Shown one piece after another: positions 1 through 9,500 of a stretch of DNA of 64,000 nucleotides. A program made the position numbers and the translations under genes. How positions within the stretch are numbered: position 1 is the first letter of the stretch; the number at the start of each line of letters is the position of its first letter. Under the pieces are notes generated by a model, which saw nothing but the letters and a program-made list of their open reading frames with translations, was not told where the DNA came from and did not search any database. The DNA is from Pedobacter punctiformis (GTDB taxonomy: Bacteria > Bacteroidota > Bacteroidia > Sphingobacteriales > Sphingobacteriaceae). Location of the stretch: assembly GCF_027213715.1 (NCBI RefSeq), contig NZ_JAPWGM010000005.1:124001-188000 (forward strand). The letters run 5' to 3'.

Positions 1-2
1 AG

Positions 3-1028
3 GTAAGAGCATTGCAAAATCCTACCCTATCATTCGATACCTATAATTATATGCATATTCTTGCTGATCCTAATCCAAGTACTTTTGGTGGTGTAGCAGG
101 ATGGGGAGTTTATTCAGATTTCGAGTTCTCTATTGATAAAGAGACTGGGGATACTATAAAATTAACCGGTAAACTACTTGGAAGTAAATTGGTTTTAGTG
201 AAGGCTACACAAGCTGAGAAAACTTCATATGACTCAAAAGGATTGTACAATTCAATTAATACTACAGTAAATTATACAACAGCAAATAAAAATTTATATG
301 TTTTATTGGGCGATGCAACTAAAGTGCAAACTACAATTGATGTATTTAATAAGATTTTCAGTTTAACCTGGGAAGATAATGGAGACGTAAAAACAACCTC
401 TACGGGATTTGCATTTACCTTAACCGGAATAGTTTTAAAAGAACCTTTATTTTATAAAGGTAAAAAAATAACAGAGTTAACATGGGACCCTGTTAAGGGA
501 GTTTATTATACAACTGTTGATGGTGTAAGGGTTGAAGTCATAATTTCGGCAACACCAATTTTACCTTTGCATTTATTAATAGGTATAAATTATACGACCA
601 TAACTGCACCTAATGGTACAACATATCCGGGTTGGTCAGCAGATTTTCAAACCAGACGAGCTTCAGCAGCAGCAGCAATGTTAGCAGGCCCATACGGGCT
701 AAGGCTTGATAAAATGACTTTCAAGTTTAATACAATTCAAAAAACGATGGTTTTAACGGTTGATATATACCAGGGAGCAACCAGGTTTGTTGGAGATTTT
801 CCATATACCTATACAAAAACAACTGCTGGTGTTTATAAATTCACAGCGGGAGCACCTACAGGAAACGCAGCATTGATTGTTGCTAATATGGCTCCTTTAA
901 CCACACAGCGTTTAGATGTTAATCAGTTTACCTTAGACTATTTTACTCATCCGACAACTGGCGCAGTGTTAGGACAATTTAAGAGTGTAGAAAACCCAGG
1001 TTTTACATTTACAGGAACATTACAATAA
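3..1028 (+). CDS. DUF4302 domain lipoprotein, C-terminal part (5' end outside window)
   Basis: The reading frame is open from the first bases of the window, so the N-terminus and any lipoprotein signal lie outside it; the in-window TTG at 12 is not a convincing start. About 340 residues are visible. The segment LSFDTYNYMHILADP, followed by a Gly-rich stretch, SDFEF and a GKLLGSKLVL motif, matches my memory of DUF4302 (PF14135), a Bacteroidota family of surface lipoproteins often found near SusC/SusD-like or zinc-peptidase lipoprotein genes. The rest is beta-rich with many Thr and Tyr. No catalytic motif is visible and the function is unknown. Two hairpins follow the stop, so this is probably the last gene of its operon. 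Confidence 0.65.
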   Translation, partial: VRALQNPTLSFDTYNYMHILADPNPSTFGGVAGWGVYSDFEFSIDKETGDTIKLTGKLLGSKLVLVKATQAEKTSYDSKGLYNSINTTVNYTTANKNLYVLLGDATKVQTTIDVFNKIFSLTWEDNGDVKTTSTGFAFTLTGIVLKEPLFYKGKKITELTWDPVKGVYYTTVDGVRVEVIISATPILPLHLLIGINYTTITAPNGTTYPGWSADFQTRRASAAAAMLAGPYGLRLDKMTFKFNTIQKTMVLTVDIYQGATRFVGDFPYTYTKTTAGVYKFTAGAPTGNAALIVANMAPLTTQRLDVNQFTLDYFTHPTTGAVLGQFKSVENPGFTFTGTLQ

Positions 1029-1041
1029 ATTATATGCGCTC

Positions 1042-1080
1042 TTAATACCCTTACTCAAAAGGTAAGGGTATTAAATTTTA
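1042..1080 (+). terminator. hairpin downstream of the DUF4302 gene
   Basis: A 13-bp perfect stem (1042-1054 with 1062-1074, core AATACCCTTAC) with a 7-nt loop is followed by an AT-rich stretch. It starts 14 bp after the stop codon. The trailing U run is short, so it may act together with the stronger hairpin at 1093. Confidence 0.6.
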
Positions 1081-1092
1081 TGATGATTGTGA

Positions 1093-1126
1093 AAAAAAGC
1101 CCCATCCTAAAAAGTGGGGCTTTTTT
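1093..1126 (+). terminator. rho-independent terminator
   Basis: A 12-bp perfect stem (1093-1104 with 1115-1126) has a GCCCCA/TGGGGC core flanked by A6 and T6, so it could work in both directions. It separates the DUF4302 gene from the next transcription unit. Confidence 0.85.
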
Positions 1127-1164
1127 ATGACATAATTTTTAATTCCCTCCAACCGTTTTATCTG

Positions 1165-1172
1165 TATATTTG
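1165..1172 (+). promoter_or_regulatory. -7 element TATATTTG next to a start codon
   Basis: This is an exact match to the Bacteroidota -7 consensus TAnnTTTG. It ends only 5 nt before the ATG at 1178, so a transcript started here would be leaderless or nearly so. No good TTG lies at the expected -33 position. Confidence 0.5.
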
Positions 1173-1177
1173 CAACA

Positions 1178-1450
1178 ATGAAAAAGAAAGTAGTTTTTAT
1201 CTTATTTCTGTTTGCCCTAACTTTTGCCATTAGCCCTAAGGTTAATGCGCAATGTGCTATGTGTAGCATTAATGCAGAGCAAGGTGTAAAAAATGGTAAT
1301 ACACAAGCCGAAGGATTAAATACCGGAGTAATCTACTTATTGTCTATTCCTTATCTGATGGCACTTGTTGTTGGGGTGATTTGGTATAAAAAATACCGCA
1401 AAAAGAATGTTCAGCTTAACATGAAAAGCGAGCCGATTAACCTGAATTAA
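1178..1450 (+). CDS. small secreted/membrane protein with CxxC motif
   Basis: A 90-residue protein with a cleavable signal peptide (about residues 1-24, ending NAQ), then CAMCSINAEQG immediately at the mature N-terminus, and one membrane helix (about residues 50-69) followed by a basic tail (KKYRKK). The placement suggests an exported N-terminal segment carrying the CxxC pair and a cytoplasmic C-terminus. It may bind a metal or be redox active, but I do not recognise a characterised family. It lies 3 bp before the DUF983 gene, which also has CxxC motifs, so the two are probably co-transcribed. Confidence 0.8.
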   Translation: MKKKVVFILFLFALTFAISPKVNAQCAMCSINAEQGVKNGNTQAEGLNTGVIYLLSIPYLMALVVGVIWYKKYRKKNVQLNMKSEPINLN

Positions 1451-1453
1451 GCA

Positions 1454-1849
1454 ATGTCTGATAAAACCTCTAAGCTATATGCAATGGTGCATGCAAAATG
1501 CCCGCATTGTCGCAGAGGCGATATTTTTACAGGCAGTATGTATGGCTTTAACATTCAGCATACCAAAGAAATTTGCAGCCATTGTGCACAAAGGATTGAA
1601 ATAGAGCCCGGTTATTTTTATGCGGCAATGTATGTAAGTTATGCAATGAATGTGATAGAAATGCTGATTGCCAGTTTTATTACCTACTTAATTTGTGGTC
1701 CTTTAACTGACGAAACTTTTTGGACCTACCTTATTGTGATTTTTGCAGGATGTTTTCTCTTATATCCATTCAATTACAGATATTCGAGAATTATTTTATT
1801 ACACGTTTTATCGCCAAATATTAAGTACAAACCTTATTACGATAAATAG
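1454..1849 (+). CDS. DUF983 family membrane protein
   Basis: 131 residues. The N-terminus carries a CPHC pair (residues 17-20) and a CSHC pair (residues 41-44), a likely zinc ribbon, followed by EPGYFYAAMYVSYAMN and two membrane helices (about 60-80 and 90-108). This layout is typical of DUF983 (PF06170), a family of unknown function with a cytoplasmic zinc ribbon attached to a two-helix membrane anchor. Its length is usual for the family. It follows the small CxxC membrane protein by 3 bp, so the pair forms one operon. Confidence 0.85.
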   Translation: MSDKTSKLYAMVHAKCPHCRRGDIFTGSMYGFNIQHTKEICSHCAQRIEIEPGYFYAAMYVSYAMNVIEMLIASFITYLICGPLTDETFWTYLIVIFAGCFLLYPFNYRYSRIILLHVLSPNIKYKPYYDK

Positions 1850-1850
1850 A

Positions 1851-1935
1851 TTAATTGTTTAAACTGTTTGAATCGGTAACTGAGTGACAGAATATTTAGT
1901 TTTTAAACTGTTTAATCGCTCAATTAAACAATTAA
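1851..1935. repeat. AT-rich intergenic repeats
   Basis: The gap 1850-1978 has two direct copies of TTTAAACTGTTT (1858 and 1902) followed by similar sequence (GAATCG/AATCGC), and a 12-bp inverted pair, TTAATTGTTTAA at 1851 and its complement at 1924-1935. No gene is visible. It may be a degenerate terminator or simple AT-rich drift. Confidence 0.35.
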
Positions 1936-1978
1936 CCGATTAAATAAGTTAACCAAAAAACAATTAAACCAATACTGT

Positions 1979-2644
1979 ATGCTTAAAAAAGAAACCCTCA
2001 ATTTTATTGGAGATGTTGCGGAGAATAACAACCGAGAATGGTTTGCTGAAAATAAACCTAAGTATGAAGAAGCTAAGGCTGATGTTCTTAATCTGGTTGC
2101 AGCAATTATCCCCGAGCTCTCTAAAATTGATCCGCTAATATCTGCAGAAACTGATCCTAAAAAATGCCTGATGCGGATTTATCGCGATGTGCGCTTCAGC
2201 AAAAATAAAGACCCGTATAAAACTAATTTTGGCATTTGGTTTTCTTCCCGCAGTAAAGGAGGAAATGAACCTGGTTATTATTTGCATGTGCAACCCGGAA
2301 TGAGCTTTGTAGCCGGAGGTTACTGGATGCCCGATGCACCACACGTAAAACTAATCCGTCAGGAAATAGATTATAACATAGGCGATTTCAAAGAAATTAT
2401 AAATAACAGTGATTTTAAGAAAAATTTTAAACTAGGCAGCGGAGGCGCATTGAAAAATGCCCCTAAAGGTTATGATCCTGCTGATCCCAACATCGAATTT
2501 TTAAAGTTGAAAAGCTTCGAGGCTTCCATGCAACTAAATGATGTGGAGTTTTTTAAGCCGGCACTCGTTAATAAGTTAATAAGTTCTTTTAAAACAGTTC
2601 AACCATTAGTTGCATTTTTACGAAATGCGGTTGATGCGCAATAA
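1979..2644 (+). CDS. DUF2461 domain protein
   Basis: 221 residues, single domain. Family-typical segments are NNREWFAENKPKYEEAKAD near the N-terminus, KKCLMRIYRDVRFSKNKDPYKTNFG in the middle and PGYYLHVQPG after it. These match DUF2461/TIGR02453, a widespread family of unknown function. There is no signal peptide, so the protein should be cytoplasmic. The length is normal and the ATG at 1979 is the natural start. It appears to be transcribed alone. Confidence 0.85.
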   Translation: MLKKETLNFIGDVAENNNREWFAENKPKYEEAKADVLNLVAAIIPELSKIDPLISAETDPKKCLMRIYRDVRFSKNKDPYKTNFGIWFSSRSKGGNEPGYYLHVQPGMSFVAGGYWMPDAPHVKLIRQEIDYNIGDFKEIINNSDFKKNFKLGSGGALKNAPKGYDPADPNIEFLKLKSFEASMQLNDVEFFKPALVNKLISSFKTVQPLVAFLRNAVDAQ

Positions 2645-2719
2645 TTCCTGTTGTTATGGGTTTAACAAATAAATACAGTTACTGAACCCTTAAAATAATT
2701 GATTAACCAAAAAATAAAA

Positions 2720-3559
2720 ATGAAAAATACCTTTCTTGCATTTGCTATCTTCCTGTTTGCATCCTCAATAACTTCCTGCGTTATTTTATCACCTAAAAAA
2801 TATAAAGCCTTACTTGGCACAAAAGATTCTTTATATACGGCTTTTAATGAAGGACAAATTAAAATAGAAAACCTGGAAGGTGAAGTAAAAAAACTGAAGA
2901 AAGATACGGCATTAATGGCCGAAGAATTACGCGATATACAAAGCCGTTATAATGATGTTGATGCAAACTATAAGAAACTTAAAAACAATAGCTCATCAGA
3001 AATTACTAAACTATCAGGAGATTTAGCCGCAAGAGAAAAACGACTTAAAGAAGTAGAAGAGGTATTGCGTAAACGCGATGAAGCTACTAATCAATTAAAA
3101 GAAAAACTGCAACAAGCGTTATTGGGCTTCACAAAAAGTGGCCTGACCGTGGATATTAAAAATGGAAAAGTATACGTTTCTTTAATGGATAAGCTTTTAT
3201 TTCCGTCGGGTAGTATTATTATCGATGATAAAGGGAAACAGGCACTTAGCCAGCTTGCAAAAGTTTTAAAAGAACAACCTGAAATTAATATTGCAGTTGA
3301 AGGGCATACAGATAATCAGAAAGTAAATAATCTGGGTCAAATTAAAGATAACTGGGATTTAAGTGTTTTAAGATCAACATCTGTTGTGCGTTTCTTAACC
3401 GAAGGCGAAAAAGTAGAAGGGGTTAGAATGACCGCTACAGGTAAAGGCGAATTTCAGCCGCTTGCTCCCAATACAGGCGCTGATGGCAGAAGTAAAAACA
3501 GAAGAATTGAGATCGTGTTGTCACCAAAATTGGATGAATTATACAATCTGATCAAATAA
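2720..3559 (+). CDS. OmpA-family lipoprotein with coiled coil
   Basis: I choose the ATG at 2720 rather than the upstream TTG because it begins a clean lipoprotein signal, MKNTFLAFAIFLFASSITSC, with Cys20 as the lipidation site. Residues about 35-140 are a heptad-rich coiled coil (Lys/Glu/Leu). Residues about 150-275 form an OmpA C-terminal peptidoglycan-binding domain: VEGHTDNQ, a Ser/Arg helix (WDLSVLRSTSVVRFL), and NRRIEIVL at the end. It probably tethers the outer membrane to peptidoglycan. The gene stands alone and is followed by a terminator. Confidence 0.85.
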   Translation: MKNTFLAFAIFLFASSITSCVILSPKKYKALLGTKDSLYTAFNEGQIKIENLEGEVKKLKKDTALMAEELRDIQSRYNDVDANYKKLKNNSSSEITKLSGDLAAREKRLKEVEEVLRKRDEATNQLKEKLQQALLGFTKSGLTVDIKNGKVYVSLMDKLLFPSGSIIIDDKGKQALSQLAKVLKEQPEINIAVEGHTDNQKVNNLGQIKDNWDLSVLRSTSVVRFLTEGEKVEGVRMTATGKGEFQPLAPNTGADGRSKNRRIEIVLSPKLDELYNLIK

Positions 3560-3590
3560 TCCGGGACATAAAAACAAATATCTAAAATAA

Positions 3591-3628
3591 AATAGGCCAT
3601 CTGACAACATCTGATGGCCTATTTTTAT
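3591..3628 (+). terminator. rho-independent terminator of the OmpA lipoprotein gene
   Basis: An 11-bp perfect stem, AATAGGCCATC (3591-3601) with GATGGCCTATT (3613-3623), is followed by TTTATAT. It begins 31 bp after the stop codon. Confidence 0.85.
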
Positions 3629-3717
3629 ATAGAAAAATCTGAGGTATTGCCTTTTAGTATTCTCGATCCTGTACTTGGCGCTCTTGTTTCAACTTAGGAC
3701 TGAAGACGCAATCGTGA

Positions 3718-6300
3718 CTAACTTCGTTTATATGATTTCAGAATTTTAAAAGTGTGATCAAACTCTATTCCATTTAAATTTGCATAATCGGGCATTGAAA
3801 TTTTATGGGTTGTTAAAAAGTTTAATAACTCTTTAATAACATTCGATACTTCTTCTGTTGCATCGGTATGTTTTAAACAATCGATTTTGATTAACATTAA
3901 CGATATTTCATGCATTTTAAACTCATTTTTTGAGGCAAGTTTAATTCCAGATTCTATTTCGATAAGTGATTGTTCAAAATTATCAGTGTAGTTGTAAAAA
4001 TTTGCCTTAAATACGCTAAAGGCAGTCGTTACGAAGTGCGTATGGTAGGTATAATCCGAGCTTATTATTTTTTCTAGAAATTGTATAATTCTTTGAGCCT
4101 TTTTAAAATAGTGAAGCTGCAGATAGGTTTGACCTAAAATAATTAATAAAAAAGGAGAGAAAACGGAAGACCGGATGTAAAATATGTTTGGGTACTTATT
4201 TAAAATGGCCATTATAAAACGATGGCATTCTGCATAGTTTTTCTGAGAGAAAAGAGTCAGTAAAACCAGGCGGTAAGTCAGTAATTCTGTCGTTGTTAAA
4301 TCCTCGTTTTTTAAAGGTTTACTTTTATCAATTTCCCGGCAAAGCTTAATAATCTTCTCCTCTAAAGTTTTACTTTCATTGGGTTTATTATTCAGGTTAT
4401 TGTTAAAGTATAGAATCAGATCGTAAGGATTGATTGGGAAAAGTTCATTTAACCTTTTATAATTTCTTTTCAAAAGCTGCATATTATTATTTAGAGCGGC
4501 CTTATCAATATCAATCAGATAAATTAGACATTCTATAACATGAAGCATAATCTGTATATCTTCATTTAATACATGATCAGATACTTTTTTGATGGTTTCT
4601 TTGTACAAATTATCCATCGTTCTCCCCATTGCCATAATATCAACAAAATCGATATCGATGCTTTGTTTATTGAAGTTTGAATTGGGTTTACTCAACTCGT
4701 ACCTCGTTATATGACAAATAAAATCGAAAGAATTATTTTTCTCCAGGTTTGAAAATGGAAGTTGTAAGATATTCTTTAATTCAGAAATCTTATTTCGGTT
4801 AATGCAAAACCGGATTGTCCAGTTTAAAATGTGATCCCTTAAATTGGTCTGATCATTAAAGTTTGTTAAAATATATTCGAAAAATTCTTTACTCGGTCTG
4901 TATTGGAATTTCTCTGTAATCTGAATAAAAATGAAATAAGTATAAATATCATTGCTTAAAAAGCGGATTACCTCAGTTGGAATTGAGGTGCTTAATCTTT
5001 TTTCTTCAATAATAATTCCGGTAAACAGCAACTCCTGATAAGCCTCCGGATACGAAATTACATAGTTTAATATTTCTTCTTTCGCTACCCTTAAACCTTT
5101 ATTGCCCGTAGTTAAACATTCGCTGATCTTCTTCAGGATAAATATTTTCTCTGTACTGTTTTTCGAAAGAAATACCTTTTTCTCTAAGAAAAAATTAATG
5201 AGCTCATAACATAACAAAGGATTAGAAAGATCGAGCAGATTGGTTTCATTCTTTAACTTAAAATAAACCTGTAACCAAAATGGTATTTTAAACTGGTTGA
5301 GCAGAGTGGGGTGGATATCATTTTTACCAATCGTTTTACCTTCAATCTGACTCAGCGTGTATAATATTTCTTCCGCATTTAAAGAAGGAACATTACTCAA
5401 TAGATCGGAGTCGTAAAACAATCCATTATACCAGGTTTTGGTTAAAAAAGCAGAACCGGTAATTACGGGTTGTAAATTTACCCAGGAGTTTGTTCTTAAC
5501 CCGAAAACAATTTTAACGAAATTATTTTCTTCAATGCTGCATAAAAAATCAATAAAAACTTTAAAGTACTTGCTCTTCAGTAAATACTCATCAATCCCGT
5601 CAAGGATCAATACAAATCTTCCTTCCCTTTTTTCGGGGTTTTTCTTGAAATAGGTAATCAGCTCACTAACACTTCCAAATTTAAATTCTTTTAAAAACCA
5701 ATCTTTAAAGGTTAATCCATTTTGGATAATGGCATTTATACTCGTTGAATTAATTAATAAAACAATATCATTTTTATATAGTGCATGCTCTGAATAAAAG
5801 AAATGTTCAACAATGTGACCAAGCAAAATGGATTTCCCGTGTCCGGGTTGTGCACTAATGGTTGTAAACTGGTAATTATTTTTTAAGAAATAGTCAAAAT
5901 CAGGGTAAAAGAAGCTCCGGTTTGCTGTAGAGGAGAAAGGTACACCCGAATTATTCTTTTTTGCAATTAACGAGATATCGGTAATGGCATGGGTTTTAAG
6001 TTTTAAATTTTGCCAAATACTTTGAACAGAAGAGATCTGATTTTCTTTGTCTTGACAGAAAGCATCCCAATCGGAATAACCAATGTATTGCGACAGACTG
6101 TTTAATGTAAATAGAGAGAATTTATGTAAAGTATTTGCAAAGCCAAAAAAACGCTTAATAGTCGTTTCACTAACGTAATTTTTGGTTTCTTGAAATACAA
6201 ATTCAGAAATTACCTTACAGTGCCCGGGGTCTATATTTCTTAGTCCAGACTTTATAAGTACAAACTTCCTTAATTCTTGATGGAGTTCGCTAGCGTTCAT
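3718..6300 (-). CDS. NACHT/STAND-like NTPase with N-terminal DNA-binding-like domain
   Basis: 860 residues. Residues 1-85 resemble the small helical domain common in Bacteroidota regulators (pattern SETTIKRFFGF...TLNSLSQYIGYSDWDAFC), which I take as DNA binding or protein binding. An ATPase core follows, with Walker A AQPGHGKSILL near residue 150 and Walker B FVLILDGIDEY near residue 230. The large C-terminal half is helical and repeat-like, possibly TPR. There is no signal peptide or membrane helix. It is divergent from the giant adhesin gene across 234 bp, so it may be a MalT-like regulator of that locus. A defence role (Avs-like) is possible, but no effector domain is visible. The gene looks more AT-rich than its neighbours. 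Confidence 0.7.
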   Translation of the reverse strand: MNASELHQELRKFVLIKSGLRNIDPGHCKVISEFVFQETKNYVSETTIKRFFGFANTLHKFSLFTLNSLSQYIGYSDWDAFCQDKENQISSVQSIWQNLKLKTHAITDISLIAKKNNSGVPFSSTANRSFFYPDFDYFLKNNYQFTTISAQPGHGKSILLGHIVEHFFYSEHALYKNDIVLLINSTSINAIIQNGLTFKDWFLKEFKFGSVSELITYFKKNPEKREGRFVLILDGIDEYLLKSKYFKVFIDFLCSIEENNFVKIVFGLRTNSWVNLQPVITGSAFLTKTWYNGLFYDSDLLSNVPSLNAEEILYTLSQIEGKTIGKNDIHPTLLNQFKIPFWLQVYFKLKNETNLLDLSNPLLCYELINFFLEKKVFLSKNSTEKIFILKKISECLTTGNKGLRVAKEEILNYVISYPEAYQELLFTGIIIEEKRLSTSIPTEVIRFLSNDIYTYFIFIQITEKFQYRPSKEFFEYILTNFNDQTNLRDHILNWTIRFCINRNKISELKNILQLPFSNLEKNNSFDFICHITRYELSKPNSNFNKQSIDIDFVDIMAMGRTMDNLYKETIKKVSDHVLNEDIQIMLHVIECLIYLIDIDKAALNNNMQLLKRNYKRLNELFPINPYDLILYFNNNLNNKPNESKTLEEKIIKLCREIDKSKPLKNEDLTTTELLTYRLVLLTLFSQKNYAECHRFIMAILNKYPNIFYIRSSVFSPFLLIILGQTYLQLHYFKKAQRIIQFLEKIISSDYTYHTHFVTTAFSVFKANFYNYTDNFEQSLIEIESGIKLASKNEFKMHEISLMLIKIDCLKHTDATEEVSNVIKELLNFLTTHKISMPDYANLNGIEFDHTFKILKSYKRS

Positions 6301-6534
6301 TAAATATAGAGATGGATGACTTTGCTAATGTCATCATAATTTCACAATCATTGAAATGATTTTTGCAAGAAAAATTTCTATGAACGAAATGAATGAAAGA
6401 TTAGGAAAAAACAATGAATAGTAATGGATAAATAAGGTGCTCGGTGTAAATGTAGATTTGTCATAATCTTTAATGCCTAAATAGTGTAACACAAAAGTGC
6501 ATTATAACATTGTATTTCCCTAATAAATGCTGAC
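6301..6534. promoter_or_regulatory. divergent regulatory region between NTPase and adhesin
   Basis: No gene fits in this 234-bp gap. Two palindromic elements lie near the NTPase start: GATGAC/GTCATC (6315-6320 and 6330-6335) and AATCATT-GA-AATGATT (6346-6361). A TAGATTTG at 6453-6460 matches the -7 consensus for rightward transcription of the adhesin, which would give a leader of about 70 nt. Assigning the palindromes to a regulator is inference. Confidence 0.45.
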
Positions 6535-9500
6535 ATGATGAAAAATTTTACCTCTCACCTCCTAAAAGGACTAATCTGCAATACGCCCGTATTTGCGATC
6601 ATCATTTTATTAACGCTCTTAAATTCAAAATCGTATGCGCAAACTAAAGTTTATGCAAATGAAGTTACGGTTCAAAGTAATGTAACGAATGCAGCAAATG
6701 CAATTTCACAATCTCCAACAACTTTTGCAACCGTTAATTCTTATGGAGGTGTAGCTGGAGGTCTTTTTTCTTACAACGGAGAATTGGAATTAAAATATCC
6801 GGCTACTGTTCCGGCAGGTACAACTTCGTACGTGCGAATTGATTTTAACGCAGATGTTTTAAATGCTTTATTAGGAGGAAATCTGGGAGGATTCTTAGCC
6901 AATGTATTAGGGAACGTTGTGCTGGGCGACCACTCTTTCGAAATCGGAGCCCGTAATTCAAGTGGTACAACAGTGATTAGCGGATCAAGTACCGGTGCTT
7001 TTTCAAGTCCAAATTTAAGATTAGTTAAAGATGCCAACGGCTTTTTCTATGTTGCAATAACACCAACAGTGCCTTACGACAGGGTTTATGTAAAAGATAT
7101 AACAAGGGCTTTATTACTTGGAGCTACAAACAATACTAAAGTTTACTATGCTTTTTACGGCACCGGAATTGACCCTTGTGCGCAGGCATTTGCCACAGGT
7201 TACGAAGGCGATGGCTTAACTGTTGACCTTTTGGGGCTCGGAAAAGCAGGGGTAACAAATAGTGAAAGGGCTATTGATGCCGATCAAACTAATTATTCGG
7301 AAGTAAGCCTGGGTGCATTAGGTGTAGCAGGATCAATCAGTCAAAACTTCTATTTCGAAACATTATCTAATGCAGGTGATGAATTTAATTTAAGATTTCG
7401 AACTGCTCCGGCCTTATTAAATGCCGGATTGTTAAATAATATTTCTGTAACCGCTTATAATGGTACCACGCAAGTATTTACACAACCTGCTTCAACGCTG
7501 TTAAATGTAGATTTACTCGGGCTGCTACAAACAGGACAAGTGGTGTCTGTTCCGTTTGCTCCGGGCTTAGCTTTTGACCGGGTTAAAGTAACCGTATCCT
7601 CATTATTGAATGCGAATTTAACACAAAGTATTTTTATTTATGGTTTAACAAGATCTGCCGGACGACCAACATTTACTGCTCCGGCAAGCAATGCGGTATC
7701 AATTTGCTATAATACATCTACAAATTTAACTGCAACAACCACTGCTGCCAACGAGCTAAGGTGGTATGATGCGGTAGATGGTGGAACCTTGCTGGCAACA
7801 ACAGCCTTTAACGGAAGCTATCCTACAGGGCTGCTAACTGCAAATAAAACCTATTACGTTGCTGCCAGAAGGTTAAATTGTACAGCAGAATCGGGCAGGG
7901 TACCAGTTGTGGTAACGGTTAATCCGGCAATAGTATTTAATACAACGACTTTAAGTAACGCTACTGTTGGTTTTACATATACCAAACAAATTAATGTTGC
8001 CGCAGGTGGTACTCCAAATTACACCTATACACTGGCTGCGGGAAGTACATTGCCTGCTGGTTTGAGTTTATCAGCAGCAGGATTAATTACCGGAACACCA
8101 ACAGTTGCAAATGATTATACTTTTTCAATTACGGCTACTGACAATAAAGGCTGTACAGTAACCACGCCATTTAATTTAAAAGTAACCGCAGCTTTAGTTT
8201 TAACTCCGGGTGCTTTAGCAAATGGCATTACCGGAACGGTATATACTACACAAACCATTCCGCCGGCTACAGGTGGTACTGGGCCATATGTATATGCCGC
8301 TACCAATCTTCCTCCGGGATTAACGTTTGATCCTGCTACCCATCAAATTTCGGGTACCCCAACTTTAAAGGGAAATTATACAATTCCTGTTACGGTTACC
8401 GATGCAAATGGAAATTCAATTACTTCAAACTATACCATTAAAGTAACTGATCCATTGGCTTTACCTGCAACAACACTGGCAGATGGAGTTACCGGTACAG
8501 TATATAATACGCAGGTGATTCCTTCGGCCACAGGTGGTATCGGACCTTTTGCTTATTCGGCAACTGGCCTCCCTCCGGGACTAACCTTTAACCCAACAAC
8601 CAGAGAAATTACCGGAACGCCAACACAAGCCGGAAATTACACCGTTTCGGTGACTGTAACTGATGCAGATGGAAAAACAGCGACAACAAATTATCCTGTA
8701 AAAGTAACCGATCCACTTTTACTTCCTGCAGCTACTTTAGCTGATGGAACAGTGGGCGTAACTTATCCTGCTCAAACTATTCCTTCAGCAACAGGTGGGG
8801 TAGGACCATATGCTTATGTGGCAACTAATCTGCCTCCGGGATTAACCTTTAACCCGGCAACCAGAGAAATTACCGGTACCCCAACACAAGCCGGAAATTA
8901 TGCTGTTGCGGTAACCGTTACCGACAGTCAGAATAAAACGGTGACTACTAATTATCCGGTTAAAGTTATCGGACAACTTTCTTTACCATCCGCAACATTG
9001 CCAAATGGTGTAGTAGGAGATGTATATGCAACACAAACTTTACCGGCCGTTTCTGGTGGAACATCCCCTTATACTTATTTAGCCACAAACCTTCCTCCGG
9101 GATTAAGTTTTAATACGGTTACAAGAGAAATTACTGGTACGCCAACCGTTGGTGGAAATTATACAATTTCTTTAACAGCTACGGATGCAAATAATAATAA
9201 AGTTAATACAGATTATACCATAGCTGTTACTGTAAAAGCTCCGGTTGCTGCAAATGCGAGTGTTTGCGCAGGAAATCCGGCTACACTTAGCGTAAGTAAT
9301 TTGCAAACCGGCGTAACTTATAACTGGTATGCATCTTCAGGAAGTACCGCTTTAGTAACCAATAATACAGGCGTATTTACCACTCCAACAGTAAGTACTC
9401 AAACCATATTTTATGTAGAAGCCGTATCTGGCACGGCAGTAAGCAGCCGTACAGCGGTTACGGTTTCTATAAATCCTGCTGCTGCTCCAGCAGTAATAAC

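Noticed and set aside
3718..6300. Annotation as an Avs-type antiphage protein
   Set aside because: NTPase and helical repeats fit, but there is no nuclease, TIR or other effector domain, and the N-terminus looks like a regulator domain.
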